A DNA stretch of 64,000 nt from Pectinophora gossypiella (Eukaryota; Arthropoda; Insecta; Lepidoptera; Gelechiidae). The number at the start of each line of letters is the position of its first letter. The stretch's first letter is position 1. Position numbers and translations under genes: made by a program. Of this stretch, positions 63,881-64,000 are shown piece by piece. The stretch spans positions 9,610,001-9,674,000 of the forward strand of contig NC_065406.1 of the NCBI RefSeq assembly GCF_024362695.1. The letters run 5' to 3'. The notes below the pieces were generated by a model. The model worked only from the letters and a program-made list of their open reading frames with translations, did no database searches and was not told the DNA's origin.

Positions 63881-64000
63881 TCTGAGAACTGATATTAGGC
63901 AGCTAAATTACTCAATTGTATACCAATATTTTATGTTTATTTTTATTTTTTTAAAGAACGTATAGGGCCTTGTGCCGAGGTTTTTCTTGCATCTTCTTTT

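Noticed and set aside
1..64000. CRISPR array, bacterial operons or phage
   Set aside because: The window is eukaryotic nuclear DNA; the dispersed repeats are SINEs and MITEs without regular spacers.

Overview
The window looks like nuclear DNA of a lepidopteran (moth or butterfly). It is AT-rich, with short GC-rich exons separated by introns. It is crowded with tRNA-derived SINEs whose heads keep RNA polymerase III box B motifs, with 5'-truncated non-LTR retrotransposons (RTE-like and jockey-like), and with palindromic MITE-type elements. The order-level call is inference from the style of these repeats and from the gene; I cannot name a species.

The only gene I can build with confidence is the 5' coding part of a filamin-type gene best matched to jitterbug (jbug), on the minus strand from 11184 down to 619. 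Ten coding exons join in one frame with consistent phases and GT/AG sites. They total 547 codons: a short N-terminal extension, three calponin-homology (CH) domains in a row (residues about 46-158, 167-264 and 270-368) and the start of the filamin Ig repeats. Three CH domains, rather than the two of ordinary filamins, is the jitterbug hallmark. The gene continues past the left edge of the window. The initiator exon has its own splice acceptor (11261-11262) upstream of the ATG, so there is at least one upstream 5' UTR exon. A tentative candidate, with TATA-like and initiator-like sequence next to a GC-rich block, lies near 27053-27125.

From about 11.3 kb to the right edge I see no other intact gene. 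This stretch holds nested and fragmented mobile elements. Included are a LINE insertion with the structure of twin priming (15427-15819), a jockey-like reverse transcriptase remnant (32655-33720), an RTE remnant (29684-30085), four SINE families (A-D) plus minor ones, seven copies of a palindromic element with 'acatcgtaacgaaaac' arms, and a 0.5-kb fold-back element (36493-37015). A few GC-richer blocks without recognisable repeats (27.2-28.4, 49.7-50.9 and 60.8-61.0 kb) could be regulatory. A coding-like but frame-broken exon remnant lies at 63546-63736.

Most notable: a decayed second copy of the CH3 exon sits about 20 bp beyond the real one; mobile elements lie within tens of bases of several jbug splice sites; three SINE families with different heads and tails share one central core; and two of these families end in what appears to be the last codons of an RTE reverse transcriptase, which points to the LINE that mobilises them.
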